DNA of 64,000 bases from Verrucomicrobiota bacterium (GTDB lineage Bacteria > Verrucomicrobiota > Kiritimatiellia > CAIQIC01 > JAGNIJ01), in contig JAKLGK010000004.1 of NCBI GenBank assembly GCA_022710725.1, forward strand, positions 186,001-250,000, read 5' to 3'. The position numbers and the translations under genes were made by a program. Below are positions 31,128 to 40,547 of the stretch, piece by piece (the stretch's first letter is position 1; the number at the start of each line of letters is the position of its first letter). Under the pieces are notes generated by a model. That model had not been told where the DNA came from and did no database searches. It was given only the letters and a program-made list of their open reading frames with translations.

Positions 31128-32654
31128 TCAAGGCGCGGCTTCAACGGCCAGCCGGTAGGCGCGGAACAGAGCGGCGGTCGCCCCGGGATCGGCCTGCTCG
31201 TTCCACAGCGACGGATTGGCCAGGTTGGTCGCCAGGATGCTGAACGACTCGAACAGGCTTTCGGTCTTTTCCAGGCGATACCGCCGGCCGGGCGCCCCCT
31301 CCCAGCCGAACACCGGCAACCCATCGTCGCCGGCCCGGGGCAGCTCCAGCATCAGGACCGAGAGCCGGTTCGTCGGGTCCGTTCCCGCCCTGTACTCGTC
31401 CGCGTCCGGCGAGCCATCCCCGTCGAAATCGTCGCCGGGCCCGGGCGGGGTGTTGGTGCTGAACCCGTAGTAACTTTCCCACGCGTCGGGCAGATCGTCC
31501 CCATCGTTATCGTTGTAGATTTCGTCCACGCGCAGCACGTGGCCGTTGGTGTAATCGGAAACGTACAACTCCCCGTATTCGTCGGATCCGAACGTGGCGA
31601 TCCGGAAGGGCGCATCGAAGATCTGGGCATTGGTCCACGAGCCGCCCTCCGGCCGCAGGCCCCAGACGCGCGCGGTGCAGTAATCCGCGTAGAGATAGGT
31701 CCCATACATCACGGACCAGACCCGGCCGCGGTAGACCTCGCCGCCGGTCACCGAGCAACCCAAGGCATGGCTGTATTCCCACACGGGCGTCGCGAGGCCG
31801 TTGGTGACGCACGGATCAAGGCCCGTACAGTGGGCGCCTTCCATGATGCGCCACCCGTAGTTCTCGCCGCCGGGGCTGGCCGCTGCCTGAAAGTTGACCT
31901 CCTCCCAACTGCTCTGGCCGACGTCCGCGATGTAGAGGTCGCCGGTCAGCCGGTCGAACGAGAATCGCCACGGGTTCCGCAGTCCCAGCGCCCATATCTC
32001 CGGCCGGTAGGCGGCGTTGCCCACGAAGGGATTGCCGGCCGGCACGGCGTAGTTCGTTCCGTTCGGCGGCTCCACGTCCAGCCGCAGGATCTTTCCCAGC
32101 AGCGTGGCGGTCTTCTGTCCGTTGGTTTGAGGATCGTTCGCGTCGCCCCCGTCGCCCAATCCGACGTAGAGGTAGCCGTCCACGGGGCTGAACGCGAGCT
32201 GCCCGCCGTTGTGGTTGGAAAACGGCTGCGGGACGTTGAGCAGGCGCTCCTCGCTGGCGGCATCGGCCAGGTTGGCGTTGGTCGCCGTCACGTGGAAGCG
32301 GGACACGATGCTCGGCCCGCCGTTGGTGCGCGTGTAGTTCACGTAGAAATACGGATTCGTCGCAAAGCCCGGAGGGAAGGCCACGGAGAGCAGGCCGCGC
32401 TCCCCGCCGTAGAGGACGCGGTTGGTGATGTTCAGAAACGGCTGCGCCAGCACGGCCCCGTCCTGCAGGATGCGAATGAGCCCGCGCTGCTCGACGATGA
32501 AGAGCCGCCCGCTGCCGTCGCCGGCGTGCGCGATGTGGGCGGGCGCCTCCAGGTTCGTCGCCACGGGCGTCAGGGTGACGGCCGGCCACTGCGCCCCGCG
32601 CGCCGTTGCCGCCACCAACATCGCGCCGGCCGCCGCGATAACGAACGATCTCAT
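31128..32654 (-). CDS. Secreted PQQ-dependent sugar dehydrogenase-like protein (GSDH family)
   Basis: A 508-residue protein with a signal peptide (about 1-20, ending ATARGA). Residues about 28-365 form a six-bladed beta-propeller of the glucose/sorbosone dehydrogenase family, with motifs GGERGLLSVAFPPGF, NHNGGQLAFSPVDGYLYVGL, GDGGDANDPQ, RNPWRFSFDRLTGDLYIADV and GENYGWRIMEG. The rest is not enzymatic: DNDGDDLPDAWESYYG and DFDGDGSPDADEYRAGTDP are calcium-binding TSP3-like repeats, and the end is a small beta domain (VFGWEGAPGRRYRLEKTESL ... LFRAYRL). Whether it binds PQQ is not shown; many members have unknown substrates. Confidence 0.86.
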   Translation of the reverse strand: MRSFVIAAAGAMLVAATARGAQWPAVTLTPVATNLEAPAHIAHAGDGSGRLFIVEQRGLIRILQDGAVLAQPFLNITNRVLYGGERGLLSVAFPPGFATNPYFYVNYTRTNGGPSIVSRFHVTATNANLADAASEERLLNVPQPFSNHNGGQLAFSPVDGYLYVGLGDGGDANDPQTNGQKTATLLGKILRLDVEPPNGTNYAVPAGNPFVGNAAYRPEIWALGLRNPWRFSFDRLTGDLYIADVGQSSWEEVNFQAAASPGGENYGWRIMEGAHCTGLDPCVTNGLATPVWEYSHALGCSVTGGEVYRGRVWSVMYGTYLYADYCTARVWGLRPEGGSWTNAQIFDAPFRIATFGSDEYGELYVSDYTNGHVLRVDEIYNDNDGDDLPDAWESYYGFSTNTPPGPGDDFDGDGSPDADEYRAGTDPTNRLSVLMLELPRAGDDGLPVFGWEGAPGRRYRLEKTESLFESFSILATNLANPSLWNEQADPGATAALFRAYRLAVEAAP

Positions 32655-32770
32655 GTCACAACCTAGCCTGCCTTGGCTTTAATTCAATGGGCGTTCGTTC
32701 TTGGCGGGCTGGAGAAATAAGTTATAGGATGGATCCATAGGCAATCCGCACAACGGAAAAGGAGATCATC

Positions 32771-33364
32771 ATGAGCGCATTCAGCCTTCCGCCCCTGCCC
32801 TGGCCCGACAACGCCCTGGAGCCGCACATCTCGGCGCGCACCATCGGATTCCACTACGGCAAGCACCACCAAACGTACGTGGACAACCTGAACAAACTGG
32901 TGGCCGGCACGCCGCTGGCGGCCCTGGCTCTCGAGGACATCGTCAAGCAGACCGCGGGCCAGGCCGACAAGGCCGGGGTGTTCAACAACGCCGCGCAGGT
33001 GTGGAATCACACCTTCTTCTGGAACAGCATGAAGCCGAACGGCGGCGGGCGGCCGGCGGGCAAACTGGCAAAAGCCATCGACGAATCCTTCGGGAGCTTC
33101 GACGCTTTCAAGACGGCGTTCACGGACGCCGCGCTGACCCAGTTCGGCAGCGGCTGGGCGTGGTTGATCGCCGAGGGCGGCAAGTTGAAGGTCGTCAAGA
33201 CCCCGAACGCCGACACCCCCCTCGCCCGCGGCCAGAAGGCCCTCTTGACCTGCGACGTCTGGGAGCACGCGTACTACCTCAACTACCAGAACCGCCGCAA
33301 GGACTTCGTCGCCGTGTTCCTCGACAAGCTGGCCAACTGGGAGTTCGCGGTGAAGCAACTGTAG
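32771..33364 (+). CDS. sodB: Superoxide dismutase, iron type
   Basis: A 197-residue cytoplasmic enzyme that dismutates superoxide. The four metal ligands are visible: H28 in GFHYGKHHQTY, the histidine of AAQVWNHTFFW, and the aspartate and histidine of DVWEHAYYLNYQNRR. AAQVWNHTFFW and FGSGWAWL favour the iron-dependent subgroup over manganese; no signal peptide is present. AAAAGGAG lies just before the ATG. It is a single-gene unit. Confidence 0.95.
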   Translation: MSAFSLPPLPWPDNALEPHISARTIGFHYGKHHQTYVDNLNKLVAGTPLAALALEDIVKQTAGQADKAGVFNNAAQVWNHTFFWNSMKPNGGGRPAGKLAKAIDESFGSFDAFKTAFTDAALTQFGSGWAWLIAEGGKLKVVKTPNADTPLARGQKALLTCDVWEHAYYLNYQNRRKDFVAVFLDKLANWEFAVKQL

Positions 33365-33390
33365 CGCCGCCCGGCGTGCGGCGAAGGCAT

Positions 33391-35004
33391 CTACCGGATG
33401 ACCAGCCACGGCGGCTCGCGGCCGGTGGCAGGCAAAGCTCGGTTGGCCCACGCGAAGAGGTAATCGCCCCAGACGGGGTGCCGGGCGTAGCCGGCCTCCG
33501 CGTTGACGCGCAGCAGCGCCACGCCATCGCGGTACTCGACGGAGAGGCTGCCGGGCGGGCGGGCTTCAAGCCGCAAGCCGGACGCCATGGGCCGGGAAAG
33601 CTCCAGACCTCTCTCCACGGCGCGCCGCGAGATAATCCAGAGCGACGCGTCGGGCGCAAGGTTCCACACGTAGACGCCGTCGAACTGGCGGGGGCCGGGC
33701 AATTCGCGGCCCACGATATTTTCGACCAGCACCTCGATATCGTCGGGGTAATGCAACCGGCGGACGAGCGCGGCGACCGGCGGCGTCGCGCGCCGGCAGC
33801 CGGCAACCAGCCGGACATCCTTGCGCGGCAGGCGCTCGTATTTGAACGCCAGGATCAGCAGGACATTGAGCAGCACAGCCGCCAGGAACTGCGCCTTCCG
33901 GGCCCGGCCATCCAGAGACTTGCGCATTCCGTCGAATACCAGGAACCACAACGGGGCCAGCGCCCACACGGCGTAGCGCAGCGCCCCGACCTGGCCCGCG
34001 TTGAAGTTCGCGGTCGCGGACGAGGCCCAGGCGGCCAGGAAGACCGACAGCAGGGCCGCGATTGCAAAGACGACGTTCGATCGGCGAATGCAAACCGGCA
34101 GGAACAGGAAACACGCCGGGAATATCCAGACCGCGCCGACCAACGGGCTGATGAAGAAGTGCATCGCGCGAGCCAACGTGGCGTACGCGGGTTGGGCCTG
34201 GCCCACGGCCTGGATGATGTTCCAGTCCTGAAAGTAGTAGATCGAATAGAACACCGGCAACAACCCGATCAAGGCGCCCGCTCCGAAGGCCGGGATCACC
34301 TTCCTCCACGCGGGCCGGTCCGGTCCCGATATCGCGCGCGCCAGGAGCAGCGGAAAGAAAAGCAGGATCGGCGGGTTCTGCGTGGCCGCGAGTCCGAGCA
34401 GCGCGGGGGCGAACCAGCGTCCGCGCGGCCCACTCGCGAGTTGGAAAGAGGCCAGGACCAGCGCGAAACAGAACAACTCCGGGTGCGCCCAGTCGGTGTA
34501 CGGGATCAGCGGCGAAAACACCGCCAGGGCCATGACGATCAGCAGCCGCCCGTTTCCCCCTCGTCGCCAGGCGAGGAGGAAAGGGAGCAGGAGAAAGGCT
34601 GCGTTAACGATCCGGAAGGCGGCATATTCGGCCGCCGGCGCCGCGAGGTGAAGAAGACCGTAGAGCGGCGCCACAACGGCGGAGTAGGCCCAGAAATGCG
34701 CGAAGCGCCAGGCCCCAAAGCGGTCGGGGTAGAGCGCGCCGAAGCCGCCGCCGGCCTGCGCGCTTTCGTTCAGCGGCCAGGACGGCGGGCGCGTCTCGCC
34801 CAGTTCCAGGCCGTACGGATTCGTCCGGTTCCAGTACGCGGCGGCGCGAGCGGGCTCGATCTGGAGCTGCCCGCGCAACGCGATGGCCTGCGTCTGCAGG
34901 ATGTACTCCCGCGCATCGCCGTGCAGGACGGGACGGCCCGCCAGGCCGCAGCCCAGCAGCCATGCGGCAAATATAGCAAAGGCAATATGACTGGCGTGTT
35001 TCAC
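33391..35004 (-). CDS. Polytopic membrane protein, GT-C glycosyltransferase-like
   Basis: A 537-residue protein with about ten hydrophobic segments in the first 400 residues and a soluble C-terminal part of about 130 residues. The first extracytoplasmic loop carries HGDAREYILQTQAIAL, resembling the acidic first-loop motif of GT-C enzymes that use lipid-linked sugars, but a family cannot be named with confidence. The start is a GTG at 35004 that overlaps the lipoate ligase stop by one base (TAGTG). It is the last gene of the NERD/TRAM/comEC operon. There is no obvious functional tie to lipoylation or DNA uptake. Confidence 0.72.
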   Translation of the reverse strand: MKHASHIAFAIFAAWLLGCGLAGRPVLHGDAREYILQTQAIALRGQLQIEPARAAAYWNRTNPYGLELGETRPPSWPLNESAQAGGGFGALYPDRFGAWRFAHFWAYSAVVAPLYGLLHLAAPAAEYAAFRIVNAAFLLLPFLLAWRRGGNGRLLIVMALAVFSPLIPYTDWAHPELFCFALVLASFQLASGPRGRWFAPALLGLAATQNPPILLFFPLLLARAISGPDRPAWRKVIPAFGAGALIGLLPVFYSIYYFQDWNIIQAVGQAQPAYATLARAMHFFISPLVGAVWIFPACFLFLPVCIRRSNVVFAIAALLSVFLAAWASSATANFNAGQVGALRYAVWALAPLWFLVFDGMRKSLDGRARKAQFLAAVLLNVLLILAFKYERLPRKDVRLVAGCRRATPPVAALVRRLHYPDDIEVLVENIVGRELPGPRQFDGVYVWNLAPDASLWIISRRAVERGLELSRPMASGLRLEARPPGSLSVEYRDGVALLRVNAEAGYARHPVWGDYLFAWANRALPATGREPPWLVIR

Positions 35005-35882
35005 TAAAGGCCCAGCGCCAGGATACGCGACTGGTCTTCCCCGTCCAACCGTTCCGCCAGGTCCCGCGACCCGAACGGGCATCCAGCCAAGGGCCCCAAC
35101 GCCACCCACCCCTTCTCCACGCGCAGGGTCCAGGACAGCACCTCCGCCTCGAACGGCGGCGTGGATTCATACACCCACTCGCGCGATGCCTGTTTGGCTT
35201 CCAGTTTCCCGATGGCCTTCGCGTTCGCGGACTCGAGCGGCAGCGGTTCCAGGCCGTCCGCCAGCACATCGGCCAGCCGGTCGATCGTCAGGCCGGGCGC
35301 AACGTCGGACAGGTTCACGACCGGCGACCGCTCGGACGGGACGGCGCGGCCCCGGATCGCGACGGGCGGCGGTGTCAGCGCGCGCTCCAGTTCCGCCAGA
35401 TCGGCGGAAACCAGCAGCGTGCCGTGATGCAGCACGCGCTCCCCGCGATAGCAGAAGGCCGTGCCGGAGAACTTGCGGCCATGCACCCCCACCCCGCTCC
35501 GTCCCAGGCGTTCCGCCGGGATCCCCAGAGACCGCAGCCGCGCCAGGAGCCCATCGTAGGCGGTCTCGCGGCGATAGGAGGCGCGATCGAGGATGAAGGC
35601 GTAATTGAGATTGCCCGGATCGTGATACACCGCGCCACCGCCGGATATTCTCCGGGCCAGCCGAATCCCCCGCGTCTCCAGATGTCCCGGGGCGCATTCC
35701 ATCCAGGGATTCTGGTTCTTTCCGATGACAACGGCGGGGCTAGCCGTCCACAGGAACAGCAGGGGCGGCGGGGGCGCGGACGGAGCGAGTAGCCATTCCT
35801 CGATGGCGAGGTTTCGCCCGATCAGCGAGGACTGGGATCGGATGACCCGCAATTCAGGGCGCGGCCTCCGAAGCGGCGGCAT
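35004..35882 (-). CDS. lplA: Lipoate-protein ligase A family protein
   Basis: A 292-residue biotin/lipoate transferase fold. Signature segments are VVIGKNQNPWMEC, LARRISGGGAVYHDPGNLNY (lipoyl-AMP loop), GRKFSGTAFCYRGERVLHHG with the conserved lysine, and LLVSADLAELERAL. It would attach lipoate to the E2 protein AceF encoded at 27729, which has the K43 acceptor. The C-terminal accessory part is short. The start overlaps the TRAM gene by 29 bases, and the stop overlaps the next gene by one base, so it is firmly in the comEC operon. Confidence 0.88.
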   Translation of the reverse strand: MPPLRRPRPELRVIRSQSSLIGRNLAIEEWLLAPSAPPPPLLFLWTASPAVVIGKNQNPWMECAPGHLETRGIRLARRISGGGAVYHDPGNLNYAFILDRASYRRETAYDGLLARLRSLGIPAERLGRSGVGVHGRKFSGTAFCYRGERVLHHGTLLVSADLAELERALTPPPVAIRGRAVPSERSPVVNLSDVAPGLTIDRLADVLADGLEPLPLESANAKAIGKLEAKQASREWVYESTPPFEAEVLSWTLRVEKGWVALGPLAGCPFGSRDLAERLDGEDQSRILALGL

Positions 35883-36582
35883 CGGGGCGGGCGATGACTT
35901 CGGCCCGCGCGAATCGCGTCATGCGCTGCACCACCCGGATGCGGACGCGCTCGTCGGGACGCGCATTCGACACGAACACGACCAGCCCGCCTATCTTGGC
36001 GACCCCGTCGCGATCGGGGGCGCGGCGATCCGCCTCGCTGATCATGACATCGAAGACGCGGCCGGGCTGGACCTCCTCGGCCGTCGCGGTGGCGCCGTCC
36101 ACGGGCGGCGCGTCCGCCGCGGCGGCGGCCGCAGGGGCGGCGGCCGCGGCCATCCCGACAACGCGTCCTCGGGCAAAGCGGTCCAGGTTCTCGGTGACCT
36201 CGAACTCCACCCGGTCGCCCTTCCGCCCGCCGGTGACGAACACCACCTTGCCCTGCACCTTCACGATCCCGTCGCCCTGCTTGCCCACATCCTCGACGAC
36301 GCCGGAATACCGCCCTCCCACGCGCAGCGGTTCCCCTGCGGACGCGGCCGTCACGGGAGCGACAACCGGCGCGGCCGCCGGCACCGCTGCCGGTGTCCCG
36401 GCGGCGACAGGCGCAGGGGTTTCCACGCGGACCGCCGGAATGGCCACCGGTTTCCTGCGGCTTTTGACCACGAACAGCGCCGCCACTGCCGCGAGCGCGA
36501 GCACGCCGATGACCAATCCGACCACGAGCCCTTTCGAGCAGCGTGCGGGCGATCCGGTGGGTGTCTGCGCGGCGTTGTTCAT
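35854..36582 (-). CDS. Membrane-anchored protein with two TRAM domains
   Basis: A 242-residue protein. One TM segment (about 19-39, LVVGLVIGVLALAAVAALFV) is followed by KSRRK and an alanine/proline/valine linker. Residues about 88-142 form a TRAM domain (GVVEDVGKQGDGIVKVQGKV then VFVTGGRKGDRVEFEV), and a second, more divergent one lies at about 172-232 (DGVAKIGGLVVFVSNARPDE then RVRIRVV). TRAM is an OB-like nucleic-acid-binding domain, usually found in tRNA-modifying enzymes and small archaeal proteins. The positive residues after the TM suggest the domains face the cytoplasm; this is an inference. It starts 12 bases after comEC ends. Confidence 0.82.
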   Translation of the reverse strand: MNNAAQTPTGSPARCSKGLVVGLVIGVLALAAVAALFVVKSRRKPVAIPAVRVETPAPVAAGTPAAVPAAAPVVAPVTAASAGEPLRVGGRYSGVVEDVGKQGDGIVKVQGKVVFVTGGRKGDRVEFEVTENLDRFARGRVVGMAAAAAPAAAAAADAPPVDGATATAEEVQPGRVFDVMISEADRRAPDRDGVAKIGGLVVFVSNARPDERVRIRVVQRMTRFARAEVIARPDAAASEAAP

Positions 36583-36594
36583 GGCAGCCTCCGA

Positions 36595-39500
36595 TCAGGG
36601 CACGTCGTACATCTCATCCACGCTCCCGAAATCCTCGGACGCGGTGCCGCGCAGCTTTTCCGCCTGCGTGACGACCTCGCAGGACGTTCCGTCCGAGCGG
36701 ATGAAGATCGTCAGGTCGCGGTCCGTATTGAGGACCCGGTCGTCGCCCAGGGCATCGCAGATCTCCCGGCGCGCGATCTCGTAGACCTTGATGCTGTCGC
36801 GGGACAGGTCGCCCAGCACGGGCTTGGGATTGCCGAACTCGAAGATCGCGTACTTCGGCGCGATCTTCTGGAAGAGGGGCAGCGTGACGGTCCGCATCGC
36901 CGAGCGCACCATCTCCTTCATGTTGACCATGAAGCTCCCGGGCATGGCCACGCCCCGGTTGGGCATCACGACCACGTCGGAGCGGAGCGCCGCCGCGTCG
37001 TAGCGCTCGAGCAGGCGCTGCTGGCCGGCGAAATGGAGGTCCGAAGGCAGCAGCATGGCGAAATCGCCGTAGCGCACGCGCAGGACCAGCGACTGGTTAT
37101 CCAGGTTGTGCTCGGCGAAGGGCTCGGCGTCGGGCGAGAGCACCTCGATGGCGAACTCGCGGCCCCGGACTTCCTCGCGGAACAGGACGTCTCCGGCGCG
37201 GGCGGTCTTGTGCTGGATGACGGCGTGGGCCAGGCGGTTGACCAACGTCGGGCCGCGCCCGGCCAGCACCTTGGCGGTAGAGAGCTGGCGCGGCGCGCTC
37301 GGCGTGCCGATGATCTCGGGATAGAGCGCGCCGGTATCCTCGAGGGGAACGCCGAGCTCCGCGGCGAAGTCTTCCGGGGTGATGTTGGTGGACAGGTTCG
37401 CGAGGCCCGGCGGGGTATAGAAGGTGTCCACGCGGCAGCGGTCCAGGACGTACGGGATGCCTGACGACCGCTCGAGGCGCGGCGAGGTCAGGATCAAGCC
37501 GTCCAGGCGGCGGATCCCCAGCGTGGTCAGGTAGACGATGATGTTGCGTTCCGCCTCGTTGGCGCGGCTCCGGTCGCGCTGGACGAAGGCGGCGTCCACC
37601 AGGACGTTCTTCCCGCCGGGCGTCTGGATGAGGATGCTGCTGCCGTAGCGGACGGCCAGTACGGTGATGTTCAGGCCCGACTTTTCAGCCCAGGTGACCG
37701 GGTAGCGAACCCAGACCATGAACAAGGCCACGAGCAGAACCACGAGCGCTCCTAGGCGCGCGCGGCCGGCGCGCGTGCGCGCCCGCACCACATCGGACGC
37801 CCACCGGTAGAACGGCCGCCACCAGACAAACAGCGCCAGCAGCAGGAAATACAGGAGCAGCCCGCGCGAGGTGGGCCGCGCGACGAGGGGGTACGGGAAC
37901 CACTTGGTGCAGTAGTGGGCGATGAGCAGGAAGCCTGCGCCGAAGACCCAGTCGGCCGCGTTCAGCAGCAGAGCGATCCAGATGCCGATGCCCGGGATCA
38001 GCCCGATCATCGCCGCGATCACGCCCACCTGCAGCACCACGCCCACGAGCGGGATGGCGATCAGGTTGGCGAAGGCGCCGGCCACCGGCCAGCGGCAGAA
38101 GTAGAATGGGGACAGGGGCACCATCATGCCCAGCTGGATGGCGAACTGGGCGGCGATGAACGTCGAGATGCCGATCGGGATGTCGGCGAAGCCCCGGTCG
38201 CCGATCAGCCGGATGCCGAGGCGCGTCAGCAGGCGTCCGAGCCCGAAAACGGCGCCCGCGAACGCCACGAACAGCAGCCAGTACGTCCCGGATTCCATGA
38301 GGTGCCAGGAGGCGATCACCGACGACGTCCAGAAGGCGATGACCAGGAACAGGCTGACCAGGTCGTTGCCCTTGAACTTGCAGAGCACGTCGTACGACGG
38401 CCCGGTGAGCAGGGCGAGGGCGAGGATGGCCATGAAGGACAGGCTGAAGGAGGGGTCGACCATCACGTTCGGATTCTCGAGAAGGATGAGGAGCGCGGCC
38501 ACGGGCACGCCCAGCAGGACGGACGAGCGCAGGCTTTTGTCCATGTAGGCCCAGGTCAGCAGGAACAGGCTGTTCATGATCACGGCGCGCAGCGAAGACG
38601 GCCGGGCGCCGGTGAGGATGGCGAAGATGACCAGGGCCAGCACGATGATCGGCACGTACACGCGCCGCGACATGCGCAGCAGCGTGAAGATGCCGACGAA
38701 CATGACCGTGATGATGGTCACGTGCAGGCCGGACACGGCCAGGACGTGGTTCACGCCCGCCACGCGGAACTCGTCGGCGATGAGTTCGCGGCAGTCATCG
38801 TGCTGGCCGACGAGGCTCCGGGAGCCGGAGGACGGGTTCATGCTGCTGTACATGCACTCGGTGCTCTGCAGCCCGTAGCGCAGGCCCAGCGCGATGCCGC
38901 CCATGAAGGCCGAACTCGGATAGGGATGCGTCTGCTTGAACACCCGCAGCAGGCGGTCGCGGATTTCGAGCGACAACTCAACCAGGGGATTGCCGGTGCG
39001 CAGGTCCTGGCCTGCCGGCGCGACGGCTTCGAGCGGCCGCGGTCCGCCGAGGAACTGCTTCACGCTCATCTGCCCGAAGACGCCGTAGTTGTTGAGGTAC
39101 TTCCGCTGGTCGAAGCCGGCGGGATTGGCCTTGCCGCTGGCCATGGTCAGTTCGCCGTGCACGACGATGTCGTAGCCGTAGGATTTGGTGCACGCGAACT
39201 GGGTGTAGTTGTCCGAGTCCGGGCCCAGCGTGACCCGGACGTCCCCGCCCTCCACCTTGAAGAACGGTCCGTCGGGCCGGTACTGGATGTAGTACGGCGT
39301 GATCGTCAGGACGGTCTTGAACGAATAGAGCCAGGGATCCGACGTGATGCGGGCCAGGAGCGTCACCGGGGTCTGGTTCCGGCCGGGCCGCACGAAGGAG
39401 GCGATGTGATTGGAGACGCGGTGGACCTTGACCCGCCCCGCGGCCGGCCCGCTCAACACTTCCACCCGCTCGATCTTGTTGAACGGTTGCGGGATCACGT

Positions 39501-40050
39501 AGCTCGTGCCGACCGGGTCGTTCTGCTTGATCTCGACGACCTCGCTGACCTGCGGCGTCACCACTTCCCGGAACCGCCAGCGCGCCTCGCTGTCCAGGGT
39601 CGGGATGCCCTGCTCCGACAGGATGGGCACGCGGGATCGCACCTCGCCGACGAAGCGCACCCGCAGGTCCGCGGACAGCGGCTCCGTCTTCTCCAGGCGA
39701 AGCCGGGACGTGTCGTTCAGGGCCATCGTGGCCACGAAACTCGGCTGGCCGTCGCGGATCTCCAGCATGCCCAGCGTGGAGTCCGGCAGCGTATTGACGC
39801 TGACATAGCGCGTGTAACCCAGCAGCAGGGGGGCCACGACCAGCCCGATCCACAGGCCCCGCTGGGACGGCGCCGGGTCCACCGCCGCCCGGAGCCGGCT
39901 CCGGTAGCTCTGCGCGACCAGGAAGGCAAAAGCGATAGCGACCGACAGCCATAGCCAGGGCAGGAAATGCACGTCCAGCGGCGCGAGCATGCAGAGCCCG
40001 ATGCCGAGGAGGTAGGCGTAGCAGAAAACGATGATCTTGTTCTGGATCAT
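36595..40050 (-). CDS. comEC: ComEC/Rec2-type DNA translocase with degenerate metallo-beta-lactamase-like domain
   Basis: A 1,151-residue inner-membrane protein. Two or three N-terminal TMs are followed by a large extracytoplasmic OB-type domain (to about residue 340) ending GKANPAGFDQRKYLNNYGV. The Competence domain (about 380-790) has many TMs and the hallmark FRVAGVNHVLAVSGLHVTII. Residues about 810-1120 align with the C-terminal metallo-beta-lactamase-like domain, but the metal motifs are missing: the usual THPHADHIGG reads TSPRLERSSG (about residue 855), PHHGS reads PNRGV, and GHP reads GNP. ComEC forms the channel for single-stranded DNA in natural transformation. The ATG overlaps the small upstream gene (ATGA). 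The long open frame on the opposite strand is a shadow. Confidence 0.92.
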   Translation of the reverse strand: MIQNKIIVFCYAYLLGIGLCMLAPLDVHFLPWLWLSVAIAFAFLVAQSYRSRLRAAVDPAPSQRGLWIGLVVAPLLLGYTRYVSVNTLPDSTLGMLEIRDGQPSFVATMALNDTSRLRLEKTEPLSADLRVRFVGEVRSRVPILSEQGIPTLDSEARWRFREVVTPQVSEVVEIKQNDPVGTSYVIPQPFNKIERVEVLSGPAAGRVKVHRVSNHIASFVRPGRNQTPVTLLARITSDPWLYSFKTVLTITPYYIQYRPDGPFFKVEGGDVRVTLGPDSDNYTQFACTKSYGYDIVVHGELTMASGKANPAGFDQRKYLNNYGVFGQMSVKQFLGGPRPLEAVAPAGQDLRTGNPLVELSLEIRDRLLRVFKQTHPYPSSAFMGGIALGLRYGLQSTECMYSSMNPSSGSRSLVGQHDDCRELIADEFRVAGVNHVLAVSGLHVTIITVMFVGIFTLLRMSRRVYVPIIVLALVIFAILTGARPSSLRAVIMNSLFLLTWAYMDKSLRSSVLLGVPVAALLILLENPNVMVDPSFSLSFMAILALALLTGPSYDVLCKFKGNDLVSLFLVIAFWTSSVIASWHLMESGTYWLLFVAFAGAVFGLGRLLTRLGIRLIGDRGFADIPIGISTFIAAQFAIQLGMMVPLSPFYFCRWPVAGAFANLIAIPLVGVVLQVGVIAAMIGLIPGIGIWIALLLNAADWVFGAGFLLIAHYCTKWFPYPLVARPTSRGLLLYFLLLALFVWWRPFYRWASDVVRARTRAGRARLGALVVLLVALFMVWVRYPVTWAEKSGLNITVLAVRYGSSILIQTPGGKNVLVDAAFVQRDRSRANEAERNIIVYLTTLGIRRLDGLILTSPRLERSSGIPYVLDRCRVDTFYTPPGLANLSTNITPEDFAAELGVPLEDTGALYPEIIGTPSAPRQLSTAKVLAGRGPTLVNRLAHAVIQHKTARAGDVLFREEVRGREFAIEVLSPDAEPFAEHNLDNQSLVLRVRYGDFAMLLPSDLHFAGQQRLLERYDAAALRSDVVVMPNRGVAMPGSFMVNMKEMVRSAMRTVTLPLFQKIAPKYAIFEFGNPKPVLGDLSRDSIKVYEIARREICDALGDDRVLNTDRDLTIFIRSDGTSCEVVTQAEKLRGTASEDFGSVDEMYDVP

Positions 40051-40283
40051 GGAAGCACCTCGGCTTCCTGGTCTTCCTCCGGAGACGGCGAGGCGGGCCG
40101 GCCTTCCAGGGCCACATCCGGGTAATACTCGCTGTTCGATATCCATATGGGCGACTTCTCCGGCTCGCCCTTCCACATGGCGATCGCGGCCTGGCGATAC
40201 ATGGGATTGACGGCGATGATCACCGCCCCGAGCGCCAGCGCCAGCAGCAGCATGATGGACAATGCCTTTGCGCCTCTTTCCAT
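40047..40283 (-). CDS. Small single-pass membrane protein upstream of comEC
   Basis: A 78-residue protein I do not recognise. A basic N terminus (MERGAKALS) leads into a TM segment (about 10-26, MLLLALALGAVIIAVNP); the tail is charged and proline-rich, ending SPSPEEDQEAEVLP. Its stop overlaps the comEC start (ATGA), so it is almost certainly translated together with ComEC and may be a partner. Confidence 0.7.
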   Translation of the reverse strand: MERGAKALSIMLLLALALGAVIIAVNPMYRQAAIAMWKGEPEKSPIWISNSEYYPDVALEGRPASPSPEEDQEAEVLP

Positions 40284-40313
40284 GACAGCACCTCTCTTTA
40301 AACCGAGCCCGGG

Positions 40314-40547
40314 CTAGCGCCGCGTCTGGTTCCGATCCTGATCCAGATCCGGCACTTCGTCCCGTCCTCTCAATTGCCCTCGAAACAGCGACAAGTACAC
40401 AAAAAAGAACAGCAGGAATGGGACAACATAGATGATTCCATCCCGGCTGTAGAGAATCTTTTTGTGCGGGGTGAAGCCCACCCAGTACAGGTAGCCCAGC
40501 AGTCCCAGCGTATTGATGGTGGCCACGAGTCGCTTCATCGGCGTCAT
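40314..40547 (-). CDS. Small two-pass membrane protein in the comEC operon
   Basis: A 77-residue protein of unknown function. Two hydrophobic stretches (ATINTLGLLGYLYWVGF and GIIYVVPFLLFFFVYLSLF) are separated by a basic loop (TPHKKILYSRDG); the tail is rich in R, D and Q. I chose ATG 40547 because it overlaps the upstream NERD gene stop (ATGA); ATG 40538 is an in-frame alternative. It ends 30 bases before the next small gene. Confidence 0.7.
   Translation of the reverse strand: MTPMKRLVATINTLGLLGYLYWVGFTPHKKILYSRDGIIYVVPFLLFFFVYLSLFRGQLRGRDEVPDLDQDRNQTRR

Noticed and set aside
37915..39954. Long plus-strand open frame opposite comEC
   Set aside because: Histidine/aspartate/glutamine-rich shadow with no known domain; comEC on the minus strand has clear motifs.
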